DNA of 64,000 bases from Balaenoptera acutorostrata. Taxonomy: Eukaryota; Chordata; Mammalia; Artiodactyla; Balaenopteridae. The stretch covers positions 70,143,603-70,207,602 of the forward strand of contig NC_080081.1 of NCBI RefSeq assembly GCF_949987535.1, read 5' to 3'. The stretch's first letter is position 1. Each line of letters begins with the position of its first letter. Both the position numbers and the translations under genes were made by a program. The notes below the pieces were generated by a model that saw only the letters and a program-made list of their open reading frames with translations, searched no databases and was not told the DNA's origin. Positions 34,371 through 46,150 of the stretch are shown here, one piece after another.

Positions 34371-34455
34371 TTTTTTTTTTTTTAACTTTTATTGGAGTAT
34401 AGTTGATTTACAATGTTGTGTTAGTTTCAGGTGTACAGGAAAGTGAATCAGTTTT
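34371..34455 (-). mobile_element. Very short artiodactyl-type L1 3' end
   Basis: 'ttttattggagtatagttga', 'tttacaatgttgtgttagtt' and 'tcaggtgtacaggaaagtga' are the reversed last 75 or so bases of the L1. The T run at its left is its own poly(A) tail, into which the SINE seems to have inserted. Confidence 0.85.
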
Positions 34456-34529
34456 TAAAATGGCAGCAGAATACAAGTTCTCAAGGCATTCTAACAATTA
34501 AAGAATTCAGAATTATATTGAATAAGTAA

Positions 34530-34760
34530 ACATATTTCCTCTTGTCTTCCTTCCTCAATCCCATTTATTCCCTAGAGAAAACCAATGGCAAGTGTTACTT
34601 CCAGAACTTTTTCCAGACATTGATAAATGTATAGCTTTTAAACAAAATGTTAAATGGGTGATAACAGACATATGACTCCATAACTTGTCTTTTCTCTTGG
34701 AAATATTTATTGGACATCTTTCTTGTCAACATAGAGAGATTTGCCATCTTCTTTCCAACT
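34530..34760 (-). mobile_element. L1ME-type 3' UTR fragment
   Basis: 'ttccagacattgataaatgt' and 'gtcaacatagagagatttgc' with 'actgcttcattgtag' resemble the reversed 3' UTR of old L1ME elements. Confidence 0.5.
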
Positions 34761-34829
34761 GCTTCATTGTAGATGTTGCAGAGATGACTAATTGTCCTCC
34801 AGTAGCTTTACTTTTCCTTCTATAGTAAT

Positions 34830-35285
34830 AGAATCCATGAGGCTTAGCAGGGCACGTGCATGTCAGGAATAAAGGCTACATTTCCAACCTTCTCGTAGCT
34901 AGGTATGGCCATGTGAGCTAGGTCTAGCCAATAGGATATAAGAGAAGGTGAGATGTGTAACTTCTGAGAAAAATACTTAAAGGGGGATGTGTATGTTTCT
35001 CCTTCTTTTCCTTTCTGTCTGTTGGCATGAATATAGATGGGATGACTGGAGCTGGAGCAGCCATCCAGGTCTATGATAACATTGGCATTGGAGGCCATAA
35101 ATGAGAGAGCAACAGTGTAAAAGGAGCCTGGACCCTTGACTCTGTAGAAAACCACTCCAGCCCTGGGCTGCCTAATTCTATATTTTTATAAAGAGACAAA
35201 AATTTAAGAAATTTTTAAAAATTTAATCTTGTTAAGCCACTGTTATGGTGGATTTTCTTCCCATTTCAGTTGAACATAATCCTTT
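34830..35285 (+). mobile_element. Ancient LTR-like element (MaLR/ERVL type)
   Basis: 'tatggccatgtgagctaggt', 'ctagccaataggatataaga', 'gtgtaacttctgagaaaaat', 'ggctgcctaattctatattt' and 'ttgttaagccactgttatgg' follow a widespread mammalian LTR-like repeat whose exact name I cannot give. The minus-strand frame at 34844-35155 is a chance frame inside it. Confidence 0.55.
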
Positions 35286-35349
35286 ATAAATAATTATATT
35301 TTAAATGATTACATTCTGTTCATAATTTACATCTTTTTTCTTCCCTCCT

Positions 35350-35465
35350 AGACCCTAAGGTCTTTGCAGGCTTACCTATGGTCTTATTTGTCCTTATCTT
35401 CCCATAAGGACCTAGCACAGTGTCTGGCATATAGTCAAAGCTCAACAGTTATCTGTTAACTTGAA
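35350..35465 (+). mobile_element. L2 3' end
   Basis: 'gacctagcacagtgtctggc' and 'atatagtcaaagctcaacag' are the L2 terminus in sense. Confidence 0.75.
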
Positions 35466-37929
35466 CTAAATCTGTTTATTGCTGATCATGGAATTTACTA
35501 CTTCTTCAAACTGTATGAATAGGAATAAAAAGACATTTGAAAGAATAAAATTTCTGAACTGCACTGACAAAGTGGACTTCCCTCATTTTTGAATTAATCC
35601 CAGAATACTGCCACAAGCAAGTTGTTGCTTATGATTAAAAATATCTTTTAACTTTGCAACAATGCTGATGCTGATAATTAAAATATTTATCTTAGGGGAG
35701 CCTAAAGAATTTTGCTTGGTTTTCAGATCTTTGTGTTATTAACCACACCTTACTTTTTCAAATACATTTGTCTCATAAATGTTTATGCCTTGACCTCCTC
35801 TTCCATAAAATAATAGCATAATAGTTTTTGTGTGGAAGTAGAGGGTTGGACCAAATCAGTGGTTCTTACCCTTTGGTTGGTCGAAAGTAGGGAGACTGTA
35901 TAATTTATCACCTAAACTAAGCTTTTAAGAGTGAAATGGGGCACTATTAGTAATTGTGCCAGCACGTGGGCCTAAATGTGACTGTCCCATGCAAACTGTG
36001 ACAGGCTCTGCTTGTCATAGGCCTCAACAAGAATGTGAAAAAAAAGCCCTAGATTTTCTTTTTAGAGAAACACACACACACTTGCACCCTAAATTTTACA
36101 TATAATTTGAGTGGCCCATGAACCTACTTCAGTTTATCTGTAGAAATGTAGGGATCTCCTAGATTAAGAAAGAACTCCTAGGCAAAATTACCCCAAATTC
36201 CTTCATTAAAATTCTATAACTCCAACATTCTGGTATGCTGATAATATGAGTCATTTATACAGCTGATTCTGGACAATATCCACTCTAAATACTCAACCCT
36301 GGGCTACAAATCAGCACCTGGTATCTCTTTACATTTATGAGACTTTACACTTAAGGTACAGCCTCCTTCCACGATCACCTATGGAAAAGGGAGAGATTGG
36401 ACCAGCTGCTGCAGCAGCCTTACTTCCAGCCACACAGAAGCTAAAAGCAGAGGCTACCTGCTTCCAGAAACTCTTTGCCTGCCTAAGGAATAGAGCTGCC
36501 TAAGGGCTCCATGGAGTCTCCTCACCAGGTGCTCCCCAACCCCATGGTTCCTGAGTGCCCTGCACCCCAGACCGTAGTCCTTCTGGAATCCCTGCGCCCC
36601 AGACCGTAGTCCTTCTGGAATCCCTGCACCAGGGCAGCTCGAGACACAGTCGGTGTGAGTGGTTGTCTGTGCAGGTGGAGTATGGTGCCCAGTCACGGTA
36701 ATGGTTAAAAAGCACATGCAAGTGTGTAGTTTTCAATTGCATACAAAATCATGGACTCAGTTTTCCATTTGAATAGAATACGTAAGACATACTGGCAGTT
36801 AGAGAAGTATTTAGAAAATGGAAATCAGGATGACAAAGGAAGGAGTAACTTTCAGTTTCACAAAGGGAAAAAATCGAAAGGAGAATACACCTGAATGAAA
36901 TCCAATACATAATGTAGAATAGAGATGGTTATCATATGGAAAGGTTTGAACCGAGTTTTCTATTACCAGGGCAACCATCACATTATGGAGCTGCAAAACA
37001 ACAAGGAAAAAGCGGCAATAACTGCAACACCAAAACTCCAAATGAGAAGGACAATTTGTGTACAGATTTGAATTTAATAAAGAAGATGAAGAGCTGCTTT
37101 GTTTAAACTAACTTTTGCTTACCAGCAAAAGAAAATGTATTTGGAAAAATTAACATTCCCTTCTACATTTTCAGAAAATATCAGAGAAAATATACAAATG
37201 CCATTCAAACTATGTATTAAATCCTGATGAATTCATATGGGGTTTTTTTGGTCCTTTCTCTCAGAGATGTGGGCCTTTCATACACAGTGATATTTAATAT
37301 TTAAAGCTCTCAGTGTGATAAGTATTTTATTTAGTTACTTCTTTCCTCCAGAGTTCGAATTTTAATTTAAACAGGTGGACAGATTGAACAACATTTATTT
37401 TTCTCTTCTTTGCATTTGTAGGAGGCAATTAATCAAAGAGATTGGTACTAAGCATTTAAGATAAGTTTTGCATGAGAACATTGACTGGGTAATTTCGTAA
37501 GGACTATGGTAGAAAGCTAATGGGATGTTAAAGGTGATGGTCATCACTTGGTTTTTACTGAAAACTAAATAGGAGCCAAGTATGTGTATTTACATAAAAT
37601 TTACATCAGGCTATGTAGAAAACACAGACTTTTTTCCAGCTATTTTCTAAAGCTCTTAGTTCTTTTTCTTTTCTTTCTATTCATTTCAACCTTGATCCTC
37701 AATTCCAGTGTGCACGTGTACACACAATACACATATACACACATACAGCAATATAGGTATAGGAGGAAATGATAGAGGGTAAACTATTAACTTGAAAGAC
37801 GTAGTGCTGTAGGGCCAATTTGGAGAAGAATCCTATAATTTTGCATTGTTGGATCAGGTTCAGGGGCTGCCCGATGTCTTTAATCCTTTTAATGGTAGCC
37901 TTACTGATGTGTTAGTCTAAACATGTTGT
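35466..37929. other. Repeat-poor interval with a small GC-rich tandem duplication
   Basis: Nothing recognisable over 2.4 kb except a CA run at about 36070-36081, CA-rich sequence at about 37713-37745, and the tandem repeat at 36561-36636. Confidence 0.5.
36561..36636. repeat. 32-bp tandem duplication, GC-rich
   Basis: The 32-bp unit that begins 'tgcaccccagaccgtagtcc' occurs at 36561-36592 and 36593-36624 (one difference), and a partial third starts at 36625 ('tgcacc'). The CpG in each copy ('gaccg') is preserved. Overlapping minus-strand frames give repeated peptides and do not indicate a gene. Confidence 0.92.
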
Positions 37930-38296
37930 TATATTCATGACATCGTTATGGCTGCTGTAACAGAAGTACCGTAGACTGGGTGGTTTTTAAACAATAGAAA
38001 GCTATTTCTCACAGTTCTGGAGCCTGGAAGTCCAAGATCAGGGTGCCAGCATGGTCGAGGTCTGGTCAGAGCCCTGTTTCTAGCTGTGTCCTCATGTCAC
38101 AGAAAGCAGAGAGAGGAAGCAATCTCTCTCACGACTCTTTTAAGAGCATTAATCCCATTCATGAGGGTTTCACCCACATGACCTCATTTAATCCTAGTTA
38201 CCTCCCGAAGCCCCACCTTTTAATACCATCCCATTGGGCGTTAGGGTTCCAACATATGAATTTGGGCAGGGACACACACATTTAGTCCATAGTACA
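37930..38296 (-). mobile_element. MLT1-type LTR, antisense
   Basis: 'atggctgctgtaacagaagt', 'accgtagactgggtggtttt', 'tctcacagttctggagcctg', 'attaatcccattcatgaggg' and 'ttccaacatatgaatttggg' are the reversed MLT1A/B-like LTR, nearly complete. It is of the same group as the element at the right edge of the window. Confidence 0.92.
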
Positions 38297-38699
38297 TGTT
38301 TTGTGTAGCATCCTTATTTTCGTGTCAAGGAGTTCCTAAAGTCTGATTCTATAGAGGAAAACACAGTGCAAAGGCAATCTGCAGTTCTGATGACCAGAAG
38401 CCCATAATCCCAGTGATGGAAATATTGCATTCAGGATATCTGAAAACCCAGACTCCCCTGTAGATAGCTGCTCTTTCTGCGGCTGGACTAGTAAAACTCA
38501 GCTGACATGGCAGAAAGCTGCTGGAAAACAATTGTCACTTCTACCCTGCACCTGCTTTCTCTAGTTTGTATCTGTGCCACATGGGGCCTCCCTTGGTTCC
38601 TGACCCAGTTTTTCTCCTAGACTTTGAGAAGATGCCTGTCCTGGGATTCAGCCTGCCACAAGGGCCATTGCTGTAAAAAGCACCCCTCGACTTCCTCTA
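38297..38699. other. No feature seen
   Basis: Unassigned sequence between an MLT1 LTR and a possible LTR. Confidence 0.45.
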
Positions 38700-39062
38700 C
38701 CCCCTCTTGTTCCACAAAATGGTCAGAACAGAAAACCCTCTGCCTCTGACATTGAACAATCCTTTCTCTATGGAAATGTCCTCTAAATTGAAACTTTGCC
38801 CCCTTGCAGCCAACCAGGGACTGTTACATGTACCTGAAGAGCAGTTAGAAAATCTCCCCAATTCCCAAAATCCCACCTCAACAGAACGCTTGCCAATCAG
38901 ACATGCTCTCAGTATTTGCTCTTTTTACTGCATAAAACTTATACCCCTGAACCCCTGCTGAATCAAGAATAAGGACAGAGCTGGGTTCCCTTGCTTCAAG
39001 TTTATGAATTATCAGCCTTTGTTAATTCTGCTTCGGACTTCCTTGTGCCTTGAACAACTTCA
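38700..39062 (+). mobile_element. Possible ERV1-type LTR remnant
   Basis: A CCAAT box in 'gcttgccaatcagacatgct', a TATA-like 'gcataaaac' 35-40 bp downstream, 'tgctgaatcaagaataagga' (weak poly(A) signal) and 'ttgttaattctgcttcggac' give an LTR-like promoter layout. The limits are uncertain and no target duplication was found. Confidence 0.4.
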
Positions 39063-40819
39063 ATTCTGAGCCTGGTCAGTATGTCAGTTTCCATTTTAGA
39101 TCCGTAGAACAACCCTCATGGGCCTTATCTTGGACATATATACCGTTGCTGTACTTCTCTTCTGGGATTGGTATGGATATCAGAGCCCTGGCTTGGGGTC
39201 ACAGTGAATGCAGCCAAAAGGAATCAGGGTCCACGTTAGCTGGCCAGTCTTAGTCTAAGGGGGTGGGAGTGGTGGGCTGTTTCTCCAATCCCTTTGTTGC
39301 TGTTTTCATGATGGTTCATTCCTATGCAAGAGGGCATCTTTTCCATGTGTATATCCTCCAGGCTGGTTTTATGATCTTCCTGATTCTGTGAGCTACGTGG
39401 TGTGTTTTGATTAAATCTCCTTTCTGACTACATTAGCCTAATTTGGGTTGTTTCACTTGCCAGAAACCTTCAGAAAGATAGTCTCTTTGAAATGAGAAGG
39501 AACCCAACGTCCACTTCTCTTGGCCTCGTCAGGCATGCCACTTCCTGAAAGTGCTGACCTCATTCCTTAGGAGGCTAGATAAGCATTTATTCATATGATG
39601 GGATTGCAAGGGAGTGGAAGCAGAGCACTGTGAAGGGTAGAGCAGGGCGCAGAAGGTGCATCCAAGGGCTTCGGAGACTTCCCTTAAGGCCTGTTCTGCT
39701 TCCAAGAAATGCAATCTGAGGGAGCAGAGTGATGAGGAGGAGTCTGAGAGCTCAGTATAGCATTAAGTGACTTTCCCATACATGAGTTATTTGTCTGTTG
39801 GAAATAAATCTGTCTGAATGTTGTGTTGATCTTTTTGCCAGGTTGGCGAAAATCCCAGGGAGAGAAGTTTACCACTGAGGATGGCACTGGGTCACTGCCT
39901 TCATAATGATACCCATTTTTAGAGACTCCTTTGGAGTTTTGAAAATGCTCAAATAGAACTACTGGTTTCTAGATTACAGCAGTGAGATAGTTTACTTTGG
40001 CTTTGGGAATCAGAACTGCAGTTCATTAATACTTTCCTTCAGGCTGGGAACAAGAATTTATAACACCTGATGCCATATTCAACTCCAGATTAGCATATAT
40101 TACACGAGTGATAACTGAAATTGCTCTAAAAATGTGACAGATTCAAACCAAATCCTGTTTATGAATGCTTTGCTATCTGTGAAATATTCAGAATGTGGAA
40201 AGAAAAGGCAACTGAAGATAAATGACCCCAATTTTATTATTTTGCATTTGTTTTCATCCATGTATCTTTATTACTTTCCTTAAAGTATGTATTTTTGATA
40301 CCAATTGATTAAACGTACAGTTTTTTGTTTTGTTTTGATTTGATTTTGAAGATCTTGGTTTAAGGTAAGATGAAGTTAGAAGAAATTACACTGGAAAGTT
40401 TCATGTTAGTGAACTTATATAATCTGGTCTCTAAAGATTTACTTTTAGGGGAGAACTATTGAGATAAAGGACTTATATTTGATTTTTAGCTTGTTTGGAT
40501 TTTGATATGAGACTAGAAGACATGTTCTTTAAACCGGTGCCTTTAATTTCTGGGTATAAAAGAGCTGAGTTGTGTTTTTACCTTTTCAATCAAATCTTCT
40601 TGTTAAAAACCACTGAAGTGAGAGAGCTGACAAACAGAATGGGCCTGACATTCCTGGGAAAAGACAGTGATATCCTTCAACACTGTTTTTTTCCAATAAA
40701 GATTTTTGAGTATAAGTGCAGTGCTGTGCATTAAACAGCATAGGAATTAAGCATGATATGTTGTCAACTTTACATGAAAACATAGGTAAGAAAGATTTTA
40801 ATTTAATGTATTTTTGGAT
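39063..40819. other. No gene or confident repeat
   Basis: AT-rich unassigned DNA. The frames at 40495-40734 (+) and 40586-40900 (-) overlap one another and have no recognisable homology. Confidence 0.5.
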
Positions 40820-40940
40820 GACAGGGACTGTATAGTATTTATCTCTGTTTTTCAGGCACCCAGCTAGTATACTATCTGACCTGTAGTTTGTACTCAGCAA
40901 GTGCTTAAATGATGAGTAATGAATGATGAATGAGTGATGT
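40820..40940 (+). mobile_element. L2 3' end
   Basis: 'tgacagggactgtatagtat', 'tactcagcaagtgcttaaat' and a GATGAATGA-type tail match the L2 terminus. Confidence 0.65.
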
Positions 40941-41017
40941 AATGATCCTCAAGGATGTAGCATATGTCAGGTTTTTCACCTTGTTTTCCAGCCTTTTTTT
41001 TCCCTTTTTTGTTTTAG

Positions 41018-41110
41018 TGATTCATTCAGCAAAAGTGGTTTGAGGGTCCCCTTTGTATGAGGGACCTCATAGGTGGCATTGAACCAAACAAGAGTCTCTG
41101 GCTTCTGAGG
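41018..41110 (-). mobile_element. L2 3' end, antisense (weak)
   Basis: 'gattcattcagcaaaagtgg' and 'gaccaaacaagagtctctgg'-like sequence suggest a reversed L2 terminus about 80 bp after a sense one. Confidence 0.35.
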
Positions 41111-41879
41111 TCTCACACAGTGGTGGCCACTTGGGAGGAGGCATCTTTGTCAATCTTGTCACTTGTCTTTGAACTAGCTGACCCCTCACTGATCAGTTTC
41201 CACGTGAGATGTTGGAAGGATGACAGCTATGGGGGAGTGGGTAGCAGGAAGGGTCCTGCTTGCTTAGGTGTCACCTGTTCAGGAAGCTGGTGCATTTGAA
41301 TTTGAATATCCTTTGACACAAAAGCACCAAGGAAAAATAATACAATGAGATGAGGAAAGAAAGTTTCTGTGAACCAAGTCAGACTGATTAACCAGGAAGA
41401 GGAGATGCTAGTTGACCCCAAAGCCTTGATGAGCACTCAGTCTCTCCTGTGAAGCCAATATTTCCTTGATTACAATCTCTTAAAAAGAGTGGGGGGGTCC
41501 TCTTCTTATACAGATTGTTTTAATTAATAACAGAGCATGTTACTGAGAATGCTTGTTTAGATTTGTTTATTTTAATTAACTAATAAAGCTCAGGCAGAAC
41601 AGAGAACCAAATCAGGCCTTTTTTCTAAAAACAAAGAAGACTCCTGATATTACTGCTAATGTTGAACAGAACTCTTTTAACTGAGACCATCTGAAAACTG
41701 TGCCTCAAGCATAACCTGTGGATTGACATAGAATACATAATTGTTTATTGAATAAAATAATGGAATTTCTGATTGGTATATCTATTTATTCATTTATTTT
41801 TGGTTCTTTCTCTCGTTTGAAGGCATATTTTCTTTTGGTTTCTTCCGATTTGTTTTCCCTACTTTTTGTTTTCCATATG
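41111..41879. other. No feature seen
   Basis: Unassigned, with no exon signal. Confidence 0.45.
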
Positions 41880-42423
41880 TTGAGGCTGATAGTCTGAAAC
41901 CCAAACTCATCATTTTCCCCCTCTTTGCCCTAGTCTCCAACCTTGCTATTTCCTAACTTTCTTAGTCTTTAAAAGATCTATAATCTTCTACCAACTCTGG
42001 GCTCAAAAGTCATTGGCAGGCCTCTTTTAATTCCTCATATCCAATCAGATTTCAAGAACTCCATGTAGTACATCCAAATTATCTTTGCCCCTGCTCACTT
42101 CCTTCCATCCACGTTCCCAGCATCCTGCAGGCTCACCTCCTATTGTTTGGACTATTATAATATGTTGACCTGTTTCCAGTAACTTCTTTCTCAGTTCCCT
42201 TTTACATATTAAAATTAGATTAATCCTTATAAAGCAAAGCTGTGATCATGTAGCTTCCTGCCCTCAATTTTTCCATGATACTTTATATCAAAACAAATAC
42301 AAATTCTTTAGACTGGCACCCTGGTTTCCACATTCTGGTCTTATCTCTCTTCTCAGCCTTATTTCCTACTGTTTCTGGAAACACATCCTGTATTCCACCA
42401 AAGTGGATTTCTTGTTGCTACAG

Positions 42424-43178
42424 GACTGCACTGTCCAATGCTGTAGCCACTAGCCATTAGTGGTGAGAGAACGAATCAATATACAGATGAGAGACCTCAT
42501 ATGAAAATAGAACTCTGACGCACAGTCTGCAGCAGACAGCCCAGAACACCAACCCATGATCTACAGTAACCAGCCTGCTATCTATATGTCACACTTATAG
42601 GAAGTCAGAATGCTATCCCTAGCAACACTCCAGGAAGTGAAACAATAACCCCTGCAACAACAGTCCCCCAAAGCCAGGATTTGACTCATAACTGACAGTT
42701 TCTCTAATTTTTTTCCTTATTTCCAATTTAGGACCAATCAGAGAAAGCCAACGATGTACCCCTAACCAACCTCATAGGTTGCCCCACTGCTAAATAGTTA
42801 CACCTTCCTCATGCCAATGGGCTCCAATCAGGGCACACCTGAAGCCTTCCCTGTTTTTCCACTATAAAGCTTTCCTGCTCCTCTCCCTGCCTTTGAGTCT
42901 CTGCAAAATGCTGAGTGCAAATTGACAGTGGCTGACTCCCTTGTTAGAGAAAACTCTAAGAGCCTTAGCCTGTTTTCATTTGGTTGGTCTTTGTTTATTT
43001 CCACAGTAGCTAGTTAAATTTAAATTAATTAAAATTATATAAAATAAAAAGTTCAGTTCTTCAGTTGCACTAGCTAATTTAAAGTGCTCAGTAGCTCCAT
43101 GTAGCTTGCAGCTACTATACTGGACAGTGTAGACATGGAACATTTCCATCATCTCCAAAAGTTTTATTGGACACTCTA
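42424..43178. mobile_element. Palindromic MITE (Class II), split by an LTR
   Basis: It starts 'gcactgtccaatgctgtagc' and 'cactagccattag'. After the inserted LTR it resumes 'gtagctagttaaatttaaat', then 'ctactatactggacagtgta', 'ggaacatttccatcatctcc' and 'tattggacactct'. This matches a common mammalian palindromic element of the 'ctgtccaatatggtagccac' type. Its exact family name is not certain to me. Confidence 0.65.
42461..43005 (+). mobile_element. Solo LTR, ERV1-like, inside the MITE
   Basis: About 545 bp ending CA at 43005, interrupting the MITE. It has CCAAT boxes near 42734 ('accaatcagagaaagcc') and 42834 ('tccaatcagggcacacc') and the TATA-like 'actataaagctttcctgctc' at about 42861. The flanks 'ttag' (42457-42460) or 'gtgg' (42460-42463) and 'gtag' (43006-43009) agree at three of four bases, so the exact start is 42461 or 42464. 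No viral gene is present. Confidence 0.7.
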
Positions 43179-43498
43179 TACATGTCTCTGGTTTTCCCAC
43201 CTCATGCTACTCCTTCTGCTTGAACTGCCGTCTTTCTACATTTTTACCTGCCAGACTCCTACCCAGCCTTCATGACCTTGCTTACTGTTTCCCTCAGGAA
43301 GCCTCCACTGATGCCTCTATTTGGACATCATCTCTCATTTCTTAGGTTATACCTTTCTTATGGCACTTATCAGTCTTTCTTCTAGGTCAGTGATCTCTCC
43401 CATCCTGCTATCCTGCTGTACTGTAGACTCCTTGACCTTAGTAATTACTTTATCCTTGCAGGATCTCATGCTTCCTATGGAGTAGCCCCGTGATAACT

Positions 43499-43518
43499 TT
43501 TTTTTTTTTTTTTTTTTT
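43499..43518. repeat. Poly(T) tract
   Basis: About 20 T at the end of the L2 copy. No adjacent retroelement body is recognisable. Confidence 0.85.
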
Positions 43519-43859
43519 GGCTTAATTGTGGTTTGGGGAAAATAAGGATCAGATTGAATTACTCACTTTAAGAAGCCATGGAATGACATATAGAATTGGG
43601 GCTTGTTTTTTATTTGGGACATAGAATGTACAAATACTGTTGCAAATGGGTTTGTTCTTCCCTTTCTGACTCTGCCTCTATTATCCTCTAGACAGCTTCA
43701 TTTAACACTGGGAGGATGTTTGTAAAGTTAGCTGGGGACCATCTCAGAGTCTCCCATTGTTAGTTCTCAGAAGTTCTGTGGGCCTTCAGCAGTCTTTTCA
43801 TAGAACAGCAGCCGGAGAGGAAGCTAGAGGTCTAAGATTCCCAAAATACTTTTAGAATG

Positions 43860-44110
43860 GCTAACTTTTATTAATGTCTTTAACACACCAGACAGATTCA
43901 TGCCTCTGTGCCTCGCCCATATTTTCCCCTTGCCTGAAATATGAACCCAAATTTTGCACCCTTATACCACCTCTGTTCCTGGTGAACTTCCTTCAGATGT
44001 CAAGTGAAATAGGTCACATTATCTCTGAAGTCTTTCTTGCTCTCATCAAATGGAGTCACTCCTTTTCCTGGCTGTTTATCAGTATCTGCTTGCATATCTC
44101 TTTATTCTCA
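43860..44110 (+). mobile_element. L2 LINE fragment
   Basis: 'cacaccagacagattcatgc', 'cttgcctgaaatatgaaccc', 'cttccttcagatgtcaagtg' and 'cttgcatatctctttattct' are L2 3' region in sense. Confidence 0.65.
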
Positions 44111-46150
44111 GTGTGGTGGATGAATGTAAACACTAACTCTTAAAGTAATATTATTAGGACAAGGACACACAGCCAGTGGAAGGAAGTTAACCTGCTTGTA
44201 TTTCTTGTCAAGGGGTAGCTGTTGCTGTTGTATTTGGATACTTTAGCATAAAAGTCACTACAACCCAGAGAGAAAGCTATTTCTCTCCCTTCACCATCAA
44301 CCTAAATCCAAAGGTCATGAGCTCATCATTTCCTAAGTGATGCTAGAAAACCCTCTCTTCACTTTGTACACCAGCAGAAACTGTGTCTGGGAGAAAGTTT
44401 CGCTATCCGCTGGGTGCCTGAGGCTGTGAAATTTTCAAGAAACAGAAGTTGACCAGAGTACTGGGACTTAATTATTTGTTAGAGGGTATGGGATATCCTG
44501 GGATAAGGGTGGATGGTGACGTTAGGTCATAGCTGGGGATGAAACTTAAAGGGGAAAGACAGCAAGAAGAAGTGGAGTGAGAGGAGAAAACAAATCATCC
44601 ATGTGGGGCGCCTTTGAAAGAAGAGCCTCTTCCTTTTGAGGTTCCAGAGAGTGAGGTGCCCATTGGCATAGTAATTGATTCCATCCATCATCCTCACTCC
44701 CCTACTCTGTCAGCTTTTGGAAAAATTGTATGAGCCCTTCAACAAAGAAATACTTAACCCTTCATAATGGTTTAGTCATGTTTGTGCAAGAAAGCATTTG
44801 GAATGGGTAGGGGTGCCCTGCTCTGATGTTCATTAAACATGGGTCCACACCCTCGTTATGGGCTATTGGGTGCCAGGGCACAAACACCCAGCCAGAGAAA
44901 TAAGAATATTCTCTTTTATGTTACCAGCCTCAGAGGGTACTAAGAAGAAGGAAGAATCTTCTCCTGAGAATAATTATTACAGAGTCATAATAATTATTCA
45001 TCCATTTATTCAATAATATTTGGAATAGATTTTGGAAAAATTGTTGGCTTAAGCTAAACTGAGTAACTTGAAAGCAGATGCTGTATCTTATCTCTCTTTG
45101 AATCCTGAATGCAACCCCTGTCTCTGTCTGACACATGGTGGGTGTTTAAAAATTTTACGGAATGAATTACTGAACCTGCTGATTTACGAGGCTCAATTTT
45201 GGGGCTAGAAGTGAATGCACTAGCTATTCCATTGGGGGATAATACGAGAATTTCTTTTTCAAACTCATGGGCTTTCTTTTTCAGGCTGAAGAAAGAGGTG
45301 TGGATTTAACTTAAAAAGCTATGGCCAGAATCCTCTTGTGAAGACAATTATAGAATTAGAAGATCTCAGAGCCGAGAGAATCTTAGGACCCACTTATTCC
45401 CATCCTTTTATTTTGTGGATGAAGATACTGAGATTTAAACAGTTTTCACAGAGCTTTTAAAATGTGGAAATATTCTATTAGAGTCTTGCCAACTGCCAGG
45501 TTAATTTAAAGGTTTTGGCTTTGTAGTTCAAGTTCCTATTTAATTTCAGAGTTCACGAACCCTTCCCAGGGGGATACGGGTCTGGGTGCGGTGCTCACCA
45601 TCCCCATCCTTTCATCCTGCTGCTTTCAGCGCACTTTCCTACGACTCCGCTTGCTCCCACCTCTGCCGCCTCCTCTCCCAGGAACACATTCAGCCCAAGG
45701 ACTCCCTCTAATTTCTCCATCCACCCTTTACCATCACCGCTTCAAACATCCCCCAGCAAACTGAGGACTCTGGAGAAGAGAGTGTCATTTAATTATGAAA
45801 ACACATAGTTTTGGGTTTTTTTTTCCCTGAATCTGAACATTTTCCGAACAATAGGTAAAGGAGTTTTTGAAAGCCATGGCAGTGTTTTAAAAATCTCTTG
45901 TTCATTTTACCAGATTAATCCAGAGTTGCTATGGGTTGTTCAAAGAAAAAGGATGAGAAGCTGATCTGCATTAGGGATGTGTAGGAGTTGGAACATAGAT
46001 CTGATCAGATGTTGCTGTACTTTCTTTTGTGCTTCTTTGGGGGCCCAAGTCAGAACTATGACTTTTCCCATCATACTGGGGAGCAGGGGGTAAGCAGTTA
46101 TCTTGTGTCTTAACTCAAAAGAATGAACAGGGTGAATTACTAGCTCTCCT
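44111..46150. other. Mostly unassigned; small ancient repeat scraps
   Basis: At about 45065-45170 'gcagatgctgtatcttatct' and 'gacacatggtgggtgtttaa' look like an L2 end. At about 45345-45450 'attagaagatctcagagccg' resembles an old MIR/CR1-like motif. A moderately GC-rich, pyrimidine-rich patch lies at 45590-45730 with no clear splice-bounded frame. Confidence 0.45.

Larger units (their letters stand above)
41880..43500 (+). mobile_element. L2 LINE split by a nested DNA transposon and LTR
   Basis: The left part 41880-42423 ('gctgtgatcatgtagcttcc', 'cttatttcctactgtttctg') and right part 43180-43495 ('tgctactccttctgcttgaa', 'ccctcaggaagcctccactg', 'cttatggcacttatcagtct') are consecutive L2 sections in sense. 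The interval between them is the transposon of the next entry. Confidence 0.8.
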
